A DNA stretch of 64,000 bases from positions 1,342,518 through 1,406,517 of the forward strand of contig CAADRB010000004.1 of NCBI GenBank assembly GCA_900708905.1, given 5' to 3'. Source of the DNA: Hymenolepis diminuta. Lineage: Eukaryota; Platyhelminthes; Cestoda; Cyclophyllidea; Hymenolepididae. The first letter of the stretch is position 1. Each line of letters begins with the position of its first letter. The notes below the pieces were generated by a model, which was given only the letters and a program-made list of their open reading frames with translations, was not told where the DNA came from and searched no databases. The translations under genes and the position numbers were made by a program. Below, in pieces: positions 20,438-35,400 of the stretch.

Positions 20438-23400
20438 GTATTCTTATCTTTTTTTCATTATCCAAATAGATTAAAAGCACTTTCGGCCACAGGGTACAAG
20501 AGTGAATCAGACGCAGCACAATGGTTAATATCTCACCTCGATGATTCTATGCTTGACGAGCCATCCTATCGCGAGTTTTGCCTTTTCCTGTGTGTTCATT
20601 CTGAACTAGCTATCAAGGTTCAGGATTTTTGGAATGAAAGCTCCATCAACGAAGGCTGGAATCACGCCCATGAATTTCCTCCACATATCACCCTTCTTTC
20701 AAATTTGCGAGTTTCTGAAGATAAAGTGCTTCAACTTCATCGAATCTACGATCGGATTTTGCAGCAAAATTCACATTTACTCAAATTTGACCAAATTCCA
20801 CTCAAACTTGTTACATCTGATGATTTTATTGGTTACATTGTTTCCAGCGATAAAGTTAATGCCAGCCTTGAAAAGATTTGTCGTCTATTTTTACAGGAAC
20901 TACTTAGAAGTAATGTATAGAAATATTATCATTGATTTTCCCTCTAGCTGGCATTATTTTTGATGATGATTCCATGAGGAGATGTAAATCTAATTACCAC
21001 ATGTCCCTCGCCTACGGTTTTCAATCCTCAAATAGAACTACTCTTGGTGAACTCCAGGATTCCTACAACGTGAAAAATCAAGTTTCCGTCTCATGGACCC
21101 TGGATCTGTTTTCCGCAGATTCCAGATTGTCAACCCCAGATTCTGAGGTATCGACAGGAGATGGATTTTCTTTATTTGTTTGATAATTTAAAAATTTTAT
21201 TGTACATCACTACCATTTAAGTGGATCCTTAATCTCTAAATCGTCCCATTTAGCTTCGAGAAAATGGTGACACTGAAGTCTTAAAATTTATTCATAAATG
21301 CATTTTGATATTGAACAGATTATTATCCATTTATTTGTATTCTTATATACATTTTTAGTAATTCGCATTCATATTTTCAAGAATTTCACAGTTCAAATCA
21401 TTTTGTGGCATTTGAATCTGTAAATCATTTCAGCGTTATGATTGACAAAGTTCTTTAATTCCTTTTTGATTTATGTACACAAGTTATTTTTATCGCTTAT
21501 TTAGGAGAAATCAGTCATTTGTTTTTGCGTAGAATTGTACAATAATAGTATCGCATAATGGAAATGAATTTAGTCTTTTTTATACCAATGGTCTCCCTCT
21601 TCGACTTTTTTCCCCTTCTAATTCGAGGATTTGTGAAAAGTAGTCATTTTTATCCTCGCTGACATAAAATCAGATTTGTAAAAGGATTAATCGTTGCAGT
21701 TTACAGATTTCCTCTTATTAAACACCAAATTTTAACAGGTGACATATTTTGTCCAGTTTTTGATATTGATATGACCTTTAAGTGATTTAATTGGTCACTG
21801 AACGAACAATTAAAAGGTGTAAAAAAGAAATGTTTACTTTACTCATTAATTACGGTGTTGATAAATTATTTTAAGCATGAGAATTGGAAAGAAAGTAGAA
21901 ATTTTCTGTCTTATGGCAATGTTCAATAACAATTGTATTCGATAATAGCACTTTCTGCATAAAATAATGTTTATATTATTTATGCAAAGCAGAAAAAATG
22001 ATACTTTTTACCATAGGAGAACAATTCAGGTGAGTTCTACTTCAATTAAGCTGGAGAATCAGTGGAAATAATGTTTTTTATTAATTTTATCTCACACTGA
22101 AGTCAGGCTGACATGTTTTTGTTAAATGTCGCGGTAATCTTTATCATCTAATAATAAAAATAGTCTATAAATTTGGTTGGCCATCTCAGAGTCGATACAC
22201 ATAATTTCTCCATCATTCGCACCTTTCAGTTGTGTCTAAGGTGCAATAATGTGGGGAGATTTCTTTGTGGTCGTCATCATCCAGGTTTACCAGAATAGAA
22301 AAATATTCCCATTCTTTTACTTGACAGCTGTTTTAATTATTGTATTTTCGCTCTGTAATTCACATATTACAATGGAAATATATGCTATTTTTATTTTTGA
22401 ATTGCCCTAAATTTCCCGAAACTCGGTACCTTGCTTTTGGGAAAGAGGAAACTTTTTGAGTATGCATTGGAAAAAGCAATGAATATTGATGTTTTTTTTT
22501 TGTTTTCTAATAAACATGGCCAATTTATATTCGATTTCTTTGTTCTCATAGAGTTTACATTTAAGTATTAATCAGATTGTACAGATAAAGGGTTTTACTT
22601 CTCCATTAAGTATACCTCTGTTTATTTTATTCATTTAATTTGAGTAGAATACGTTTATATTGGAGTATACCTTTTATAATAGTTGGGTTTCTTGTTTTGT
22701 AGCTCTACGAGATGCAAACAACCCTGGAAGTTGACGATTTGTTATTCACCAGCCTCGCATTGGAAGCAAACCCCCCATCTTCCCCAGAGATTGGCCAGAT
22801 TATCCTAGTGGACCATCTCTCCTCTTCAGAATCTTCGGCCGGAGCAGGTCGGACCCCTGACTCGGATAGTCTTCAACCCGTTCCCTTCCAGGAAATGTCC
22901 CTGAATGATCCCACCTCGGCTTCCTCTGTCTCTCCTCATACTCCCACGACCTTGGCTTATTCTGTGGGCGACAAGGTCCTTCTGATTGGATCTTGCAACC
23001 TCCATGGTCGGTATGGGGCTCCGGTTGGTTTGAATTTGAATTCGGGATTAACGGGGGTGTTCAGTTTGGCGTCTGCTCGGAAAATTCCTAAGTGGTATGC
23101 TTGGGTGACACATAGGTAAGATCCTACATCCTTCATTCAGATTAATTTGGATTAGAAATCTTTTTTTCTTAAATCAGGCCTTAATTATCATCTATTTATT
23201 GATATCTTATTACGTTGAAGTATAAATAGAGTTTTTCCACTAATATGTCTGTCGATTCACAGAATTTTGAATTAGTTTATCTGGACTAAACATATTCGTT
23301 TTTTATTGGAAATCATTAGATTGTATTGTTTATATTCGCAGTCTCATTCCCTCAACTAAATTTAAGAAGTCATACCTATTCAAATGTAAAGTTCTAACTT

Positions 23401-26400
23401 GGTATCTTTGTAAAAATTCTCTCGAGAAATATGAAATAAGAGTAATCGAATTCCCTGATTCACGTTCTGTCAGAACGGTTCAAGTGATCTGATAATAATT
23501 CTGTTGAACGCATCTTTAATGGCACTAAAAGAGAGCCTGTTCCAATCCTTTTGCCACATCCATGGAAAACTAGATCTTCCCATTTAGTATCTTATTAAGT
23601 TACCTATTCAACAAAAGTAATATTATGACTGTTTATTGCATCATACGTGATAGTGGCAGTACAAAGGAATCAAACATTCGTTCGTGATAATCACCTTCAA
23701 AGCCAAGTTCTAACTGATTTAACTTGCCTTGTATCTCTAGCTAAAAGGATAATTAGGTACCCTTAAAGAGGGGTATTAATCACCACTTGAGCTTTTGATA
23801 TAATTTAAATTTATTGAAATGAAATCCCATTAGTAAATCCTATGCTGAACCGTTATGCATACTTCTTTTCAAAACGTATTTTGGTGCGAAACTTTACTTC
23901 GATTTGCCCTTGATTAATTTGACCAAATGATGTTGAACATTTTATGTCGAATCTTCTTAGTAAACTTATTCCATCCTTTTTAATGAACAATGCGATTTGA
24001 GACTCCTCTGATTCCTATTGCGATGTATTAGAAGCTACTTACAAAAGCCCCAAAAGACCACGGCGAGAACGTGTTTTAACTGGATTACAATTAGTTCCCA
24101 GCAAATATATCATCTTTATCAGTCTATTCAGTTCATGTATCGGCAAACTTTCACACAACTCTTGTATCTAAGATTATCTTTTATTTATTTTTATTTTTTG
24201 GCGTTCTTTTCCGACGTCTTTGTTTTTTAACCAAAAATAACAGGGGTTTAATATTTTTCTTCTCTTCGACAACGCTTATCATTTCTGAAAAAATTCTCCC
24301 TCTCTCTCACTATAAATAAGCTCATTATTCTTGTTTTCGCTGGCGTAAAGGACGCTCTCCAGCCAAGTGTTCTTTTATTTAACGCCTACTTCTACCGTTG
24401 GAAAATCATATTCTAATTTATCTTCTAGTCTTTTAGAATGCATTCTTTTCTAAAATCTCTGCGTTTCCCATTCTGTTACTGAATGATTCAGATTGCGATT
24501 CCAAGACTATGTCCGATATTTCGTAGCCGATGTGTTCGGCCAGGCTACATTATAAAAGGTACTACTCAAGTCACCTGCATTTTTAGAAACCCCCTTCATC
24601 TTGTTATATCCAATCAATGGCCTCTTCACATGTCTGTTGGCTCCTGAAGAGTAATAGTGTCCAGGTGTTCTGCTAAGCTTATCTCCATCGCTGGTTAGGC
24701 GCCATTATCAAGGTTTGATAATCATTATTAAGGTCTTAATATGAAGATGTGTAGCCATTGCTATAGTATGTGACATTATCAGGTGCCTTCCGAGGTTATA
24801 CTACAGCGGCTGAGATCTGGAAGAGATTAGGCTTTTTCTTATATTAAGAAAATGTACTTATGTAGATTCAAAATCAATGGTATATAGCTAGCTGCTTGAT
24901 TAGCCAACAATTGTTGCCATAACTAGATTCTATTCCCAGTCATAAAGTACAAAAACACAATAATCGGTAATCCAGTGCATGAGGTAAACTCAGGATTCGA
25001 TTGCATTGATATTTTTCGAATTGAAATATTAACAACTCTTTGTTTCTAGTTAGAACGATATAAATTGCAAGGTATTTGTCACTTAAGTCACTTGCTAAAA
25101 AGGATAAGTAGAAATGCTTAGAAATCAAAGTCCGAGGTTTTAGAGACAGAAGCAGGCGGTAGAAATAGGTGAATCTTGTTATAACCTAACAAACTAGAAG
25201 TCCCGGTAGTAATCTCGCAGAGCCAACAATCTAGAAAACCCGATAATACAGCAAGTTAACACAGAAGTCAAAAACCCACCTCAGAACACAAGACGCGTTA
25301 TAGTAAACGCGCGTGTATTAACGAAACGCAATCTCCATCGGCATCGGCTAAAACAAATAAGCATAGTCACCAAGTGTTTTTTATCACTAGGAAGGTAATG
25401 AAGGAAATTACGTTTTTGTTTATAGAAATATTAGAAGTGGGAGATAATTATCATTTCTTCTAATAAACCTGTTTCTGTTTTCTAGTTCAGGGAAATGCAT
25501 CTTATTTGTAAACAGTTTTATTATTTGCATCTGTAATCTGTAACCCCTTTCATTTTTTTATGTATCAGCTCGAGAAAATTGGAAAGGTTTTAGCCATTTA
25601 GTATCTTCATGTTCCGGGCACCAAAAGTTAAGTTTAGAAGTGTGTCTTCCTTATAATGCGCATTCCACTTTTGATAGCTACTAGGAAGTACAAACACTTA
25701 CAGCACTTGCTAGTAGCAACCACCTCTTCTTTACTCTGTAGTCAATAAGTATTAAATGCCTTGACTATTTTGTGATTTCTTTCAACTTACAGATTCCTGA
25801 TTAACTACCGTCAACAACTGAGTATAGCATATCTTGTTAATATCGCGAATTTTTCCTTTGTTTTGGTTAAGACTAACTGTATTTCTCTTGCTTTTCTGGA
25901 GATTGCTTTGTGCGTATCTAGCCGATGTGGGATTTATGTCCCCAGGTGTAAAATAGATAGGTACAATAAATCACTTTAAAACACCCAGGTGTCTCGTTAA
26001 TATATATTAGTCTTGCTATTACAAATAAGTTTCCTCCATTATACTAAAGCATTTCAACTGTAAAGGTGGTTCGAATTATTTTCGAAAATATGAATTGAAC
26101 ATGGCAAAAGTACATATCTTGACTCATTCGTATGGGTAAGTGGTAGCACTTATCTGTTTAACTTCTCAAGTTTATTAACGTAATCGTTAATTAAATTTGA
26201 TTTAGGTAAAAAGAATGTTTCCTGGGGTAGCTCTTATGAGCATCTCATATTCCACCACCCATATGTTGGACCAGAATTAGTCAGTGTGGCTGCTCATCCA
26301 CGTCATTATATTTTTGCTGATGGATATCAATCTCATGACCTCTGACTTTGCAGATGTACAATCTGACCGTTTAAAGAGTTCTGCTACCACTTCTATTCTA

Positions 26401-29400
26401 AAAAGAGATTTTCCTTTAGTCAATGTAATTAGCTAAAGCATTCCCTACTAATATTTTTTGGGTTAAGACTAACAGTGGGAATAGTTTTTTTCTCTCATTT
26501 GCCTAGGCGGTTCTAGCCAATGCCAAACTTATGTCTAGGGGCGGAGAACCGCATAGGAATAATCAATCGTTATGGAATGTCTCGTTTTTATTGGCTAGAC
26601 TAAATATCTTCCTCTTTATTCATTGTCCCATAACAAATGAAATTGATGATTAATTATTATGGGGGAGGGGGGGGGACATGCAAACATAGAGGGCCTATGA
26701 CAGGTGGCAGAATAGAATGTTTTTGATGCTCCAACTAGATTTTCTAAAATTTTTGTTATTGGAGTTTATTACTCAGCCACTAAACTTCCCAAATCTATTA
26801 GGAGAAGTGTTCGCAATAATTGACTTAAGTAGAGGGAAATCGCTCGTATTAGAAACTCACATTCTATCATCTCTCTTGTTGACCAGAGAGTGTGGCTGGC
26901 CATCCATACCACTGGGTGTGTCGATGAGCATTGATCTTGTGACCTCTGACTTGCCGGGCGTGCACGTTGACCACTGTGCTACCAGTCCACTAGGCGAGTA
27001 CAGTAATAATAATTTCCTAGCCCATTAGGGAAATTTTTTTCCAACGCTCGTTAGAGAGTGGCATCACGGAGCCTTCCGGTGGGAAACTGGAATTTTACCA
27101 CACTATATGAGCCAGACTTATTTTTTGGTCTCCGAGAATCTGCCTATGGGGATCGAACTCGTGACCTCTAAAATGGCAGACGTGAACGGTGACCAATGCG
27201 CCATCGACACAATCGGGTAATAGATATTTTGATTTCTGTTATAATCTGCTGTAGGATACCGTAATCGATTCTTATATTTCCCAAGACATTGCACTAGTTA
27301 CAAATACAACCCGAAAACACCACAATATAAAACGATCCAAATTGCCATATCAAAATAAGTCGCAAGTTTTCGTATTGATGGGTCGATTTATATTATTTGC
27401 CATTTACAACCGTAGTGTAAATAAATTCGTTCGAATAAAAGGGAATTAAAACGTAAAAAATGAAGAACTTCACATCTAAGTTATTTTGAGGAAAATATTA
27501 TTTTCTTATATGTAATAAATTCTTTGTTAGAATTGTGGAAAGCAACTGACATCGAATAATAGTAAGTTCAACAAATAATAATAAAGTGGAGAACAACGTC
27601 AAGGTATCAAGGAGCGCTACTTCATTTGACTTTTGGACTCGGGTTGTATCATATTTACTAAATGAGTATTTCACGTTCCAGCATTTAAGATCCACGTTTC
27701 ATCTTCTGGATTGCAGCAAAACGCCTGTCTATGACGTTCATGGCTTACTGACAGGCATTATTTAATAAAGAATGGTCGGTCTTACCGCTTTAACTCATAT
27801 TTCCAATGATTGAGAAGGCAGATGGTCTTATATTAATATTCCATAGCTTATCATTTTAACATAGGAGAGATGAGAGAACATTTTTCAGCCGTTTTCACTA
27901 AGAGTCACACACCTGCTTAGGTCGCTCATCCTTACGGTACCACCATGCAATTCCTTTTTTGCAACTTCCCTGTTTTCCAGACTTCTTTCTTGTATTTAAT
28001 TAAGTTCCTGACTAATGTTATTATTATTGAAACCTTATGGGTTATATTTCAGTATGCAAAAATTATCTCCATAACTCATTTTATCCCTCTAATGTTAGTC
28101 AAAGATTTTGCACTGATTAGCGATGTGTGAAATAGATTTTCTCTCAGCATCCTATATATGGTCTCTTTCCGACTCGAGTCATCCCGAATGCGTCTGACGG
28201 TTTGTTGATCACTAATCATTATGGGTTGTTATCTCAACCAAAGGACTATTATTGGGAGTAATAAGTGGTCTTTTTCGCGGCCATTTAGATGGTTAAGGGA
28301 TAACAATTATGTAGGTTGATGTTTGATTATAAATGGCAGAGTTCTTTTGAATCGGTGTAGGAGGTCGGTATAATTAAGAGCTTTTGATCTTTTAATCGTA
28401 ATTTATTTAATTTTCAATTGGTTAGGGACATCAATTCGATGGAATATATGCGCATGTTTACTCATCAAACATTGTAATTCATATCCAATCTGTTGTAACT
28501 TCATGTGAAGATCGACTTCTACAGAGTTGTTCTTGATTCACTAATGCTCTAGGACGTCGACTTTTGATTGATGCCTTTATGCCTGGTTATAAAAAAACTT
28601 GGGACCTTCATTTATGTTTTAGCTTAGTTGTTTAACTCTCTTATTCATTCCGTAGAACTACTTTCAGACATGTCAGTAATAATTTTTCATATTTTCTACC
28701 AGTCATTTTCTATCACAATAAATATCTTTCTGGGTGACTCGACGGTAACATTTCCCAAAATAGCTGTGTGCTCTTGGTTCAGTGGTTAATGTGCTCATCT
28801 TGAAAATCAGAGGTATTAAATTCAATGTGCACCCAGTTAGTGGAGTGGCTAACCCTATCGATTACTCACCAAGGAGGCTCTATGATGCTACTCTCCTACT
28901 CAAATTGAGTGTTGGAAAACGCTTTTCTAGACGGATTCGATTGTTATATGTGAATAATCAAGAGTTTCGATGCCATATCGATCAATGGGTGGTATAAAGT
29001 ACTTGCTTCTACTTCCTTTTTACTGTAGGACAATTTATGTGTCAGGTGTCGTTTGCACTTTTAATGAGTCTTCGTCACAACCACTGCGCTGTCCAATGCA
29101 CTTAAATTCTTTGCATAAATTTATTCCCCTCTCTTTTTCTCTCCCTTTTACTTCCGACCTGCAAAGTGTAAAAGTGCGGATGGATAATTCGAATAATTGC
29201 TTTTTGTCATCATAGGTCTTTAATTTAGGTTTATGGGCTTCTGGGGAATAGGTATTGTAACATGTTAGGAACCGCATATAGAAGACAAGTTTTGATTAGA
29301 TTGCATTTTAGTACGCTGTTAATTTCAACTATGTAGATATACGAGCTCGAAAATATCAATTAAATCCAAGTCTGTGTCTCTAAATGAGTTTAACATATTG

Positions 29401-32400
29401 TCAGCCACTGAGAGCCCAGATGCGTTAAGTCTCAGATTAGTTTTTCAAAGGGAAAAGTTCATAATTTAATTCTGTCTGTAGGTTAATCAGTCTTTTGCTC
29501 TTATGAATAGTTCTCGCAAATATTCTTTTGAATTTTTCGGTGATTAGGTATATTACTGGCTCATGAGAACTATTAAATTAACTTAATATGACTGGTATAA
29601 GTGGACGTTATAGCAATATCTGAGCTTTTTGATGGCAAGAGTTTCAAAAAGGTTCTTGTTCAGAGAAGTATTGTGCTGGAGTCTCTATTAGCGGTAAATT
29701 CCAAATCTGCCACTCCTGTCTTGATCCATTTTTAAGTATTTCCACCAATGCGGTTGGTTAGGATATGCTCCTACGAATAAAAATGACTTATAAATCCTTT
29801 TGGGAAGGCATTTTCCAATATTTGTCTTGGATGTGGGTAGCATCATGGACCCTCTCTCGAAATCTGTCCATCCCTTTATTAGCCAAACTTATCTAATTTG
29901 GTTGGCCATTACTCTCATTGGGTGTACATTATTGGGCAACGAACTTGTGACATTACACTTTACAGATGGGCCCGTTAGCCACTGCACCACGGACGGACGT
30001 GGTGTCCGTTACTTTGTGAAGGAAAGCTTTACCCGCTACGCCACCAGAAAACGCAAGTGGGATCATATATGGAACGTAAAAGAATACTTCCTCCTCCTGC
30101 TGCTCCTCTTTTTTACTGCGAGAAAATGTATATGTCAGGATTTTCCTTTTGCTAAAATGCAAAGTGTCTGTGTTACCATCATTTATAACGTGTCCTTAAA
30201 ATTTTTCGCTCCCTTCCATACTCCATTTTTTTTTCCCGCCTACGGTCTGAAAAGTTTTGAATATATCTTAATGCTTTTTAATTTATCTATCTGTTAAAAA
30301 TTTGCATTCCAGGTGTTACTTGCTTCTGATTAATAATCCTCTTTTTAAGCGTACTTTTTCATTGGTTGCGTTTGGAATGCTAATTAATATAGTTTTCTAG
30401 TTAAATGGGGCCTTGCCAAACGAAGGTAATGATTTCTTGAAAATTGCCATATGAAAAGTAATGTAAACTAACCCCGACCGGCTATCTTGGCCATCAGCTT
30501 ATGGCAAATAACGCAGTGGTACCATCACCAATTCTTTTAAACTTTGTCAGTACGTCTGTAAGATTTCATCTGAGTTTGAACTAGATTGTCTGACGCGAGA
30601 ATAATATTGAATAAGGTAATCTGACAATACGTTTATAAAGTACTGGAGTATTAGGAAAAATATATCTAAAGTGGTTAACCGATCATCCAAACCGAACACT
30701 AAGCTCTGAACGTCGCGAGCATGATTTCATTCAAGGAATTGGTGGTAAATCGAGAAATTTGGATTAGATCATGAAGCACTGGATTATAACGGAAAGTTTA
30801 AAGTCGTGCAACACGGATCCAAAGGCTTTTTTGATACCTTGGGTTTGATTTCTACTTATATTCGATCCCATTCTCTTACGTCGTATGGAAACGCCTTATT
30901 GTTGATGTGTTTACCACGATGGAAAAGACGTTTTTTATTTGACCTTGTTAGTAATAGGTAAAGGGACTATACGCATGCGTTTTCATCAATCTTTGTTACT
31001 CACTTCTCTAATGAAGGTTGGTTGGCTCATCCTCATATCGTATCTTCAAATATCTTGTTGTCGGAGTTAGTATCTTTATCTCAGTTCGTTATCTTAAAAG
31101 AATCGAACTAGTTCTTTCTTTTAAGAGATGTTCGTGAGCAATGTACTAGGTAGTAGCATGACCAATTGTTACTGTCAGGATGAGTGATATTGTTCCATTC
31201 TTTATTTAATTGATATTTAGCTTCCTTATTTTTTATTACCCCAAAATTGGTTTGTTTTGCTATGTAACGAGTTATTCGGGGGAGATTAAGCGAGTGACAG
31301 AGAGGTTATTTTATCGGACAATACGGATTTCATATAAATTATCTAAATATGTTTACTAATTAAAAGCTGGTTTATGAAGAGATTCATAATTAGAAAGGGT
31401 CTAAACTATCACCCATTTTCTCAAAATACATCTTAACGAAAATTATCCCTTATATGAACTTACGTTCTTGTTGCTATTAAGCGTGCTGAAAATAATGACA
31501 TGGATAGTTGATTTACTGGAAAATGTATTGTAAGAAAAGGGCCTTTATTTGGGAACCATTTCAACTCACCCTCTCCGTTGAATAGAACTTTAACTATCAT
31601 TCATTTCCCCATATGAAAGATGGACAGGTTGCTCTCAATAGACTATGTCTGGCTGATAAAAGGGGTGACAATTCAAATTTCTCATTAGCAGGCCTTCGTG
31701 ATTCTGCTCCTCTTTCCAAGTTGAATGTTAGAAAAAGCTTTTCTATATAGACTTGAGAATTTTAGTCAAGACAAGAGTCACTGAATCGGTACATATCCAT
31801 TGATGTGGATGGCCAACCGCATTGGATTATTCTAGTCAAAAATACGAGTTTTGTATTTGAACAGCTCAAGAAAACCTTCCCTCTACCTAAAGTAAGTCGT
31901 GGGTAATTTATTAGTGCGCCGACACGGCTTCTGTGGTGTAATGTTCGTATTCTAATAGGTAGAAGGCCAAAACTGGTCATCTATCTAAGTACCCTAATTG
32001 AAGATAATGCTCTTTGTGTTATTATTGGGAAAATCCATACATTGAATAACCTAAAGCCCTCAATGCGAATAACAGAATGGTATTAATAAAAATGTGAGAG
32101 AGAGGAAGGGAAATATAAGTAACTAGAGGGCGAGAGAGATAGAGGAAAGCAGAATTGCAGTGTGCGCCTCCCAATGTTGTCAATCACTCGCTTGGCGTCG
32201 TCCTCCTCCACCCTCTACCTACCTACCTCCACCACCCCCACTACCTCAATCTGTTCAGTCAGTCAGCTCAGTAGTATCTACTGGCCTTTGCCCTGCCTTG
32301 CACTTTCTATGCGTTGCGTTCCTTAAACATGCATTTAAAAGAGAGAGAGAAAGAGAGCAGGCTCAGACAGATAAAATCACGAGAGTTTCGTGCACTGTTT

Positions 32401-35400
32401 TCATGAGTAAAGTACTAATCGAATTAGGTGCGTCGCCAATAATATGTACTACTTCTGAGATATAATCAGGTACCCACCGAGGTTATGCTTAGACCCAGAA
32501 GGAAGAAAACCATAGCTCCATACCTGCAACGATTTCTCTACAATAGTTTATATATACCTGTGGATTGTGAGACTGATTGGTTGCTTGGTCAGCATCGAAT
32601 AATTGTAATCCACAAATTCGGTGTCCGAGGAGCGAATCCCGTGTGAAGGATTTTAGAATTTATTTTCAAGATAAGAAAGAGCTTTGATTTCACATCCAAG
32701 CAGTCTTTTGGGATTGCCAAGTTGTTTGGGATGTTTAATGGACGGGTAAAAGTAATAACCCAGCTGTCCTTAAGTAAAGCCCATGAAGACTGGATTCCAA
32801 AATGTGAGAAAGCTAGATCCGATTTCTTTGAGTTCTGTCATGGTAGATTGATACTGCTGAAGACGAAAAACAGGCAATAATACCCGAAACCCACACGTTT
32901 GTGACAGAACACTGAAGGGTTTCATACTGAAAGTAAAGAATAAGGTTTTACTTGTTGAAGCCGTTATCAATATTGCTGCATGCTCTTAATACAAGTGGAG
33001 ATATATGATTGATTGGAAATAGAGAATAAGATAATGATGAAGAAAACGTGTCAAATACCCACGAATGGTTTACCCCTATTATAACGTAGCAGACTAGAAA
33101 TCCCGATAGTAACCTCACAGAGCCAACAATCTAGAAAACTCGGTAATATAGCAACTTAACACAGAAGCTAATAATCCACGGCAGGGCACATGACACATTA
33201 TAGTAAGTGTAAGTACACATTATATGTAGTGTTTTAACGAAACCCAATCTCCATCGGTATCGGCTTAAGCAAATAGGCATAGTTACCAAGTGTTTTTCGT
33301 CAGTGGGAAGATAAAGAAGGAAGGGAAAGAAAAACATGAGTATGATTAAACGTATCAAGTAACGAATACGAAGAAAGATGACACTTCCGCCAGTATTCGT
33401 TAGAGTTGATTATGGAGGCGGACGCAGGTGTCCTTACCGACTTCAACATCGTAAATTATGCTCCTGTGCCTTTTTGTGATAATCATAACTGTCCACTGGC
33501 GATCTAGTCAATAATCATGATCATAAACTAGTGTGTCCACTGCCTTCCCCTCCTGTCCGGCAGAGTTTTCTTCAGCATCGCTTCGTGTACCGTTCTCAAC
33601 TTTCGACTCATTAACACTTCGGCCGGGCATTTCTCTCCTAACCCAGGATGCGGAGTTGATCTATATCCCAGCAGGAAATTCTGCAGTACCTCCTCCAGGA
33701 TTCCCTCTCCTTTCGCTTTTCGTAGGCCTCTCTTTAGCGTATCGCCGAATCTTTCTGTCTGTCCATTTGAGTGGGAGTGATACGGACTTGTTCTGATGTG
33801 TTCGATTGATCTTTGCTCACTGAACGCCTTAAAATCGACTGACGTAAATTGTTCCCTGTTATCCGAAACCAGGGTCTTCGTTAATCCATGTGACGAGATT
33901 TAATTCAGTGCTCCGATTGTTGAGCCGCTAGTCGTACCACTTCTGGTCACTTAGAATATGGATCAACCGCAGCCGCGAAGTCGACATGTAATCTGATCCA
34001 AGGGATATTCGTTTGTGGCCATAGTACGGGATCTTGGCGAATGAGGTTCTTTGCAGCTTGCTGACACTTGCTGAGGTAGCGCAGGAGATATTCGATGTTC
34101 TTGTCCATACTCGGTCAGTAAGCGTATCCTCTGGCTTTAGATTTTATCTGACTTGAGTGAAATTGTCGTGGGACCATAGGCAGACTTGAATCATAGTGAG
34201 TCAGCAGTAGCTCCGAATTCAGCATCGATTTTAGCTTCTCGAAAGCCTCTTCGCATGCAAGTGACCATTCCCACAGTGTATCCTTGTGCAGGACTTGATT
34301 AGGAGGACCTCTGTGTTCGTGCAAATCAGGTAAGAAAAAATTGTAATAAGATATTAAACCAAGAATAGAACGAAGTGAACTCAAATCTGTCGGGACGGAC
34401 ATCTTGGTAATAGCACGAGTTTCGTCGGAATTGGGGCGGCCCGTTGAATCAAGAATGGAATCGAGAAACTTAACGGAAGTTAGGAAGAAATGACATTTAT
34501 CAGCACGAAGGTGGAAACCATATTTTTCATTATGCTCGAGGAGTTTTTCGATACGGCCTTGAAGTCCCTCCTCTGAATCTCCAACTGCGATGATATTGTT
34601 CAAGTAAGCTGCTGTACCCACTAGACCCGATATCATGTTGTCTATAATGTGCTGAAAAATCGCTGTAGCTGTCTTGGTTCCGAAAGGCAATCTCGTACAC
34701 TAGAATAGCCCGCGATGAGTGTTATTCATTAGAAGCTCACGACCCTTTGATTTTACTTCGACTTAAAGGTGAGCATCTGGAAGGTTCATCTTCGTGAAGA
34801 ACTTTCTATTACGGACAAAGGATGATTATCCTCCAACGGTGAGTTAAATCCCGTAGAAAAAACTGCGCAGGTACGTGTCGACTCATTCACCTTTCATTCC
34901 ACTACAGTCGGAGGAGCCCATTTAGAATGTGTAACGGGTTGCAATATGCCCCTCTGTTCTGAACGTACCAATTCGTCCTCAACCACTTTAATAACTACAA
35001 CGGGGACTGGTCTTTTCGGGCGGAACACACAGTTTGGATTTTCGGTTTGAGGACGTTAAACTTGTCAATCCAGTCCAACTCGAGGTCGATATCGCGATCA
35101 ACTACATAACGTACAGTGGCGGCGATTTTTCCTTTGAAGGTTGCCTCACATTTCACCGCTCCCGACATTTGCGCTAAATACTTTAAAGGGAACAGTATCT
35201 AGCTTGGGGTTACGAAGAGTTTTCCAAACTTCATTTGAAACCGATGATGTCTGACCCAGTTTCAACCTGCAACTCAAGAAATATCCTATTAATGCAAAAG
35301 GTTTTATAACGACGCCTACTTACATTAACTTGCACTGTGGTTATTATGCCATACGTTTTGCGATGTTGATTCTGATAGGGGCCTCTCCTGTGACCTGTAT

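Noticed and set aside
32160..32465. 101-codon Pro/Ser-rich open frame as a UBASH3 exon
   Set aside because: It contains microsatellite-like CTACCT and GA repeats and has no phase-compatible splice sites; the exon at 38547 explains the gap instead.
33078..33321. 3' LTR of the adjacent gypsy relic
   Set aside because: It does not match the sequence upstream of gag and its only partner, at 25177, is not next to any gypsy coding sequence.
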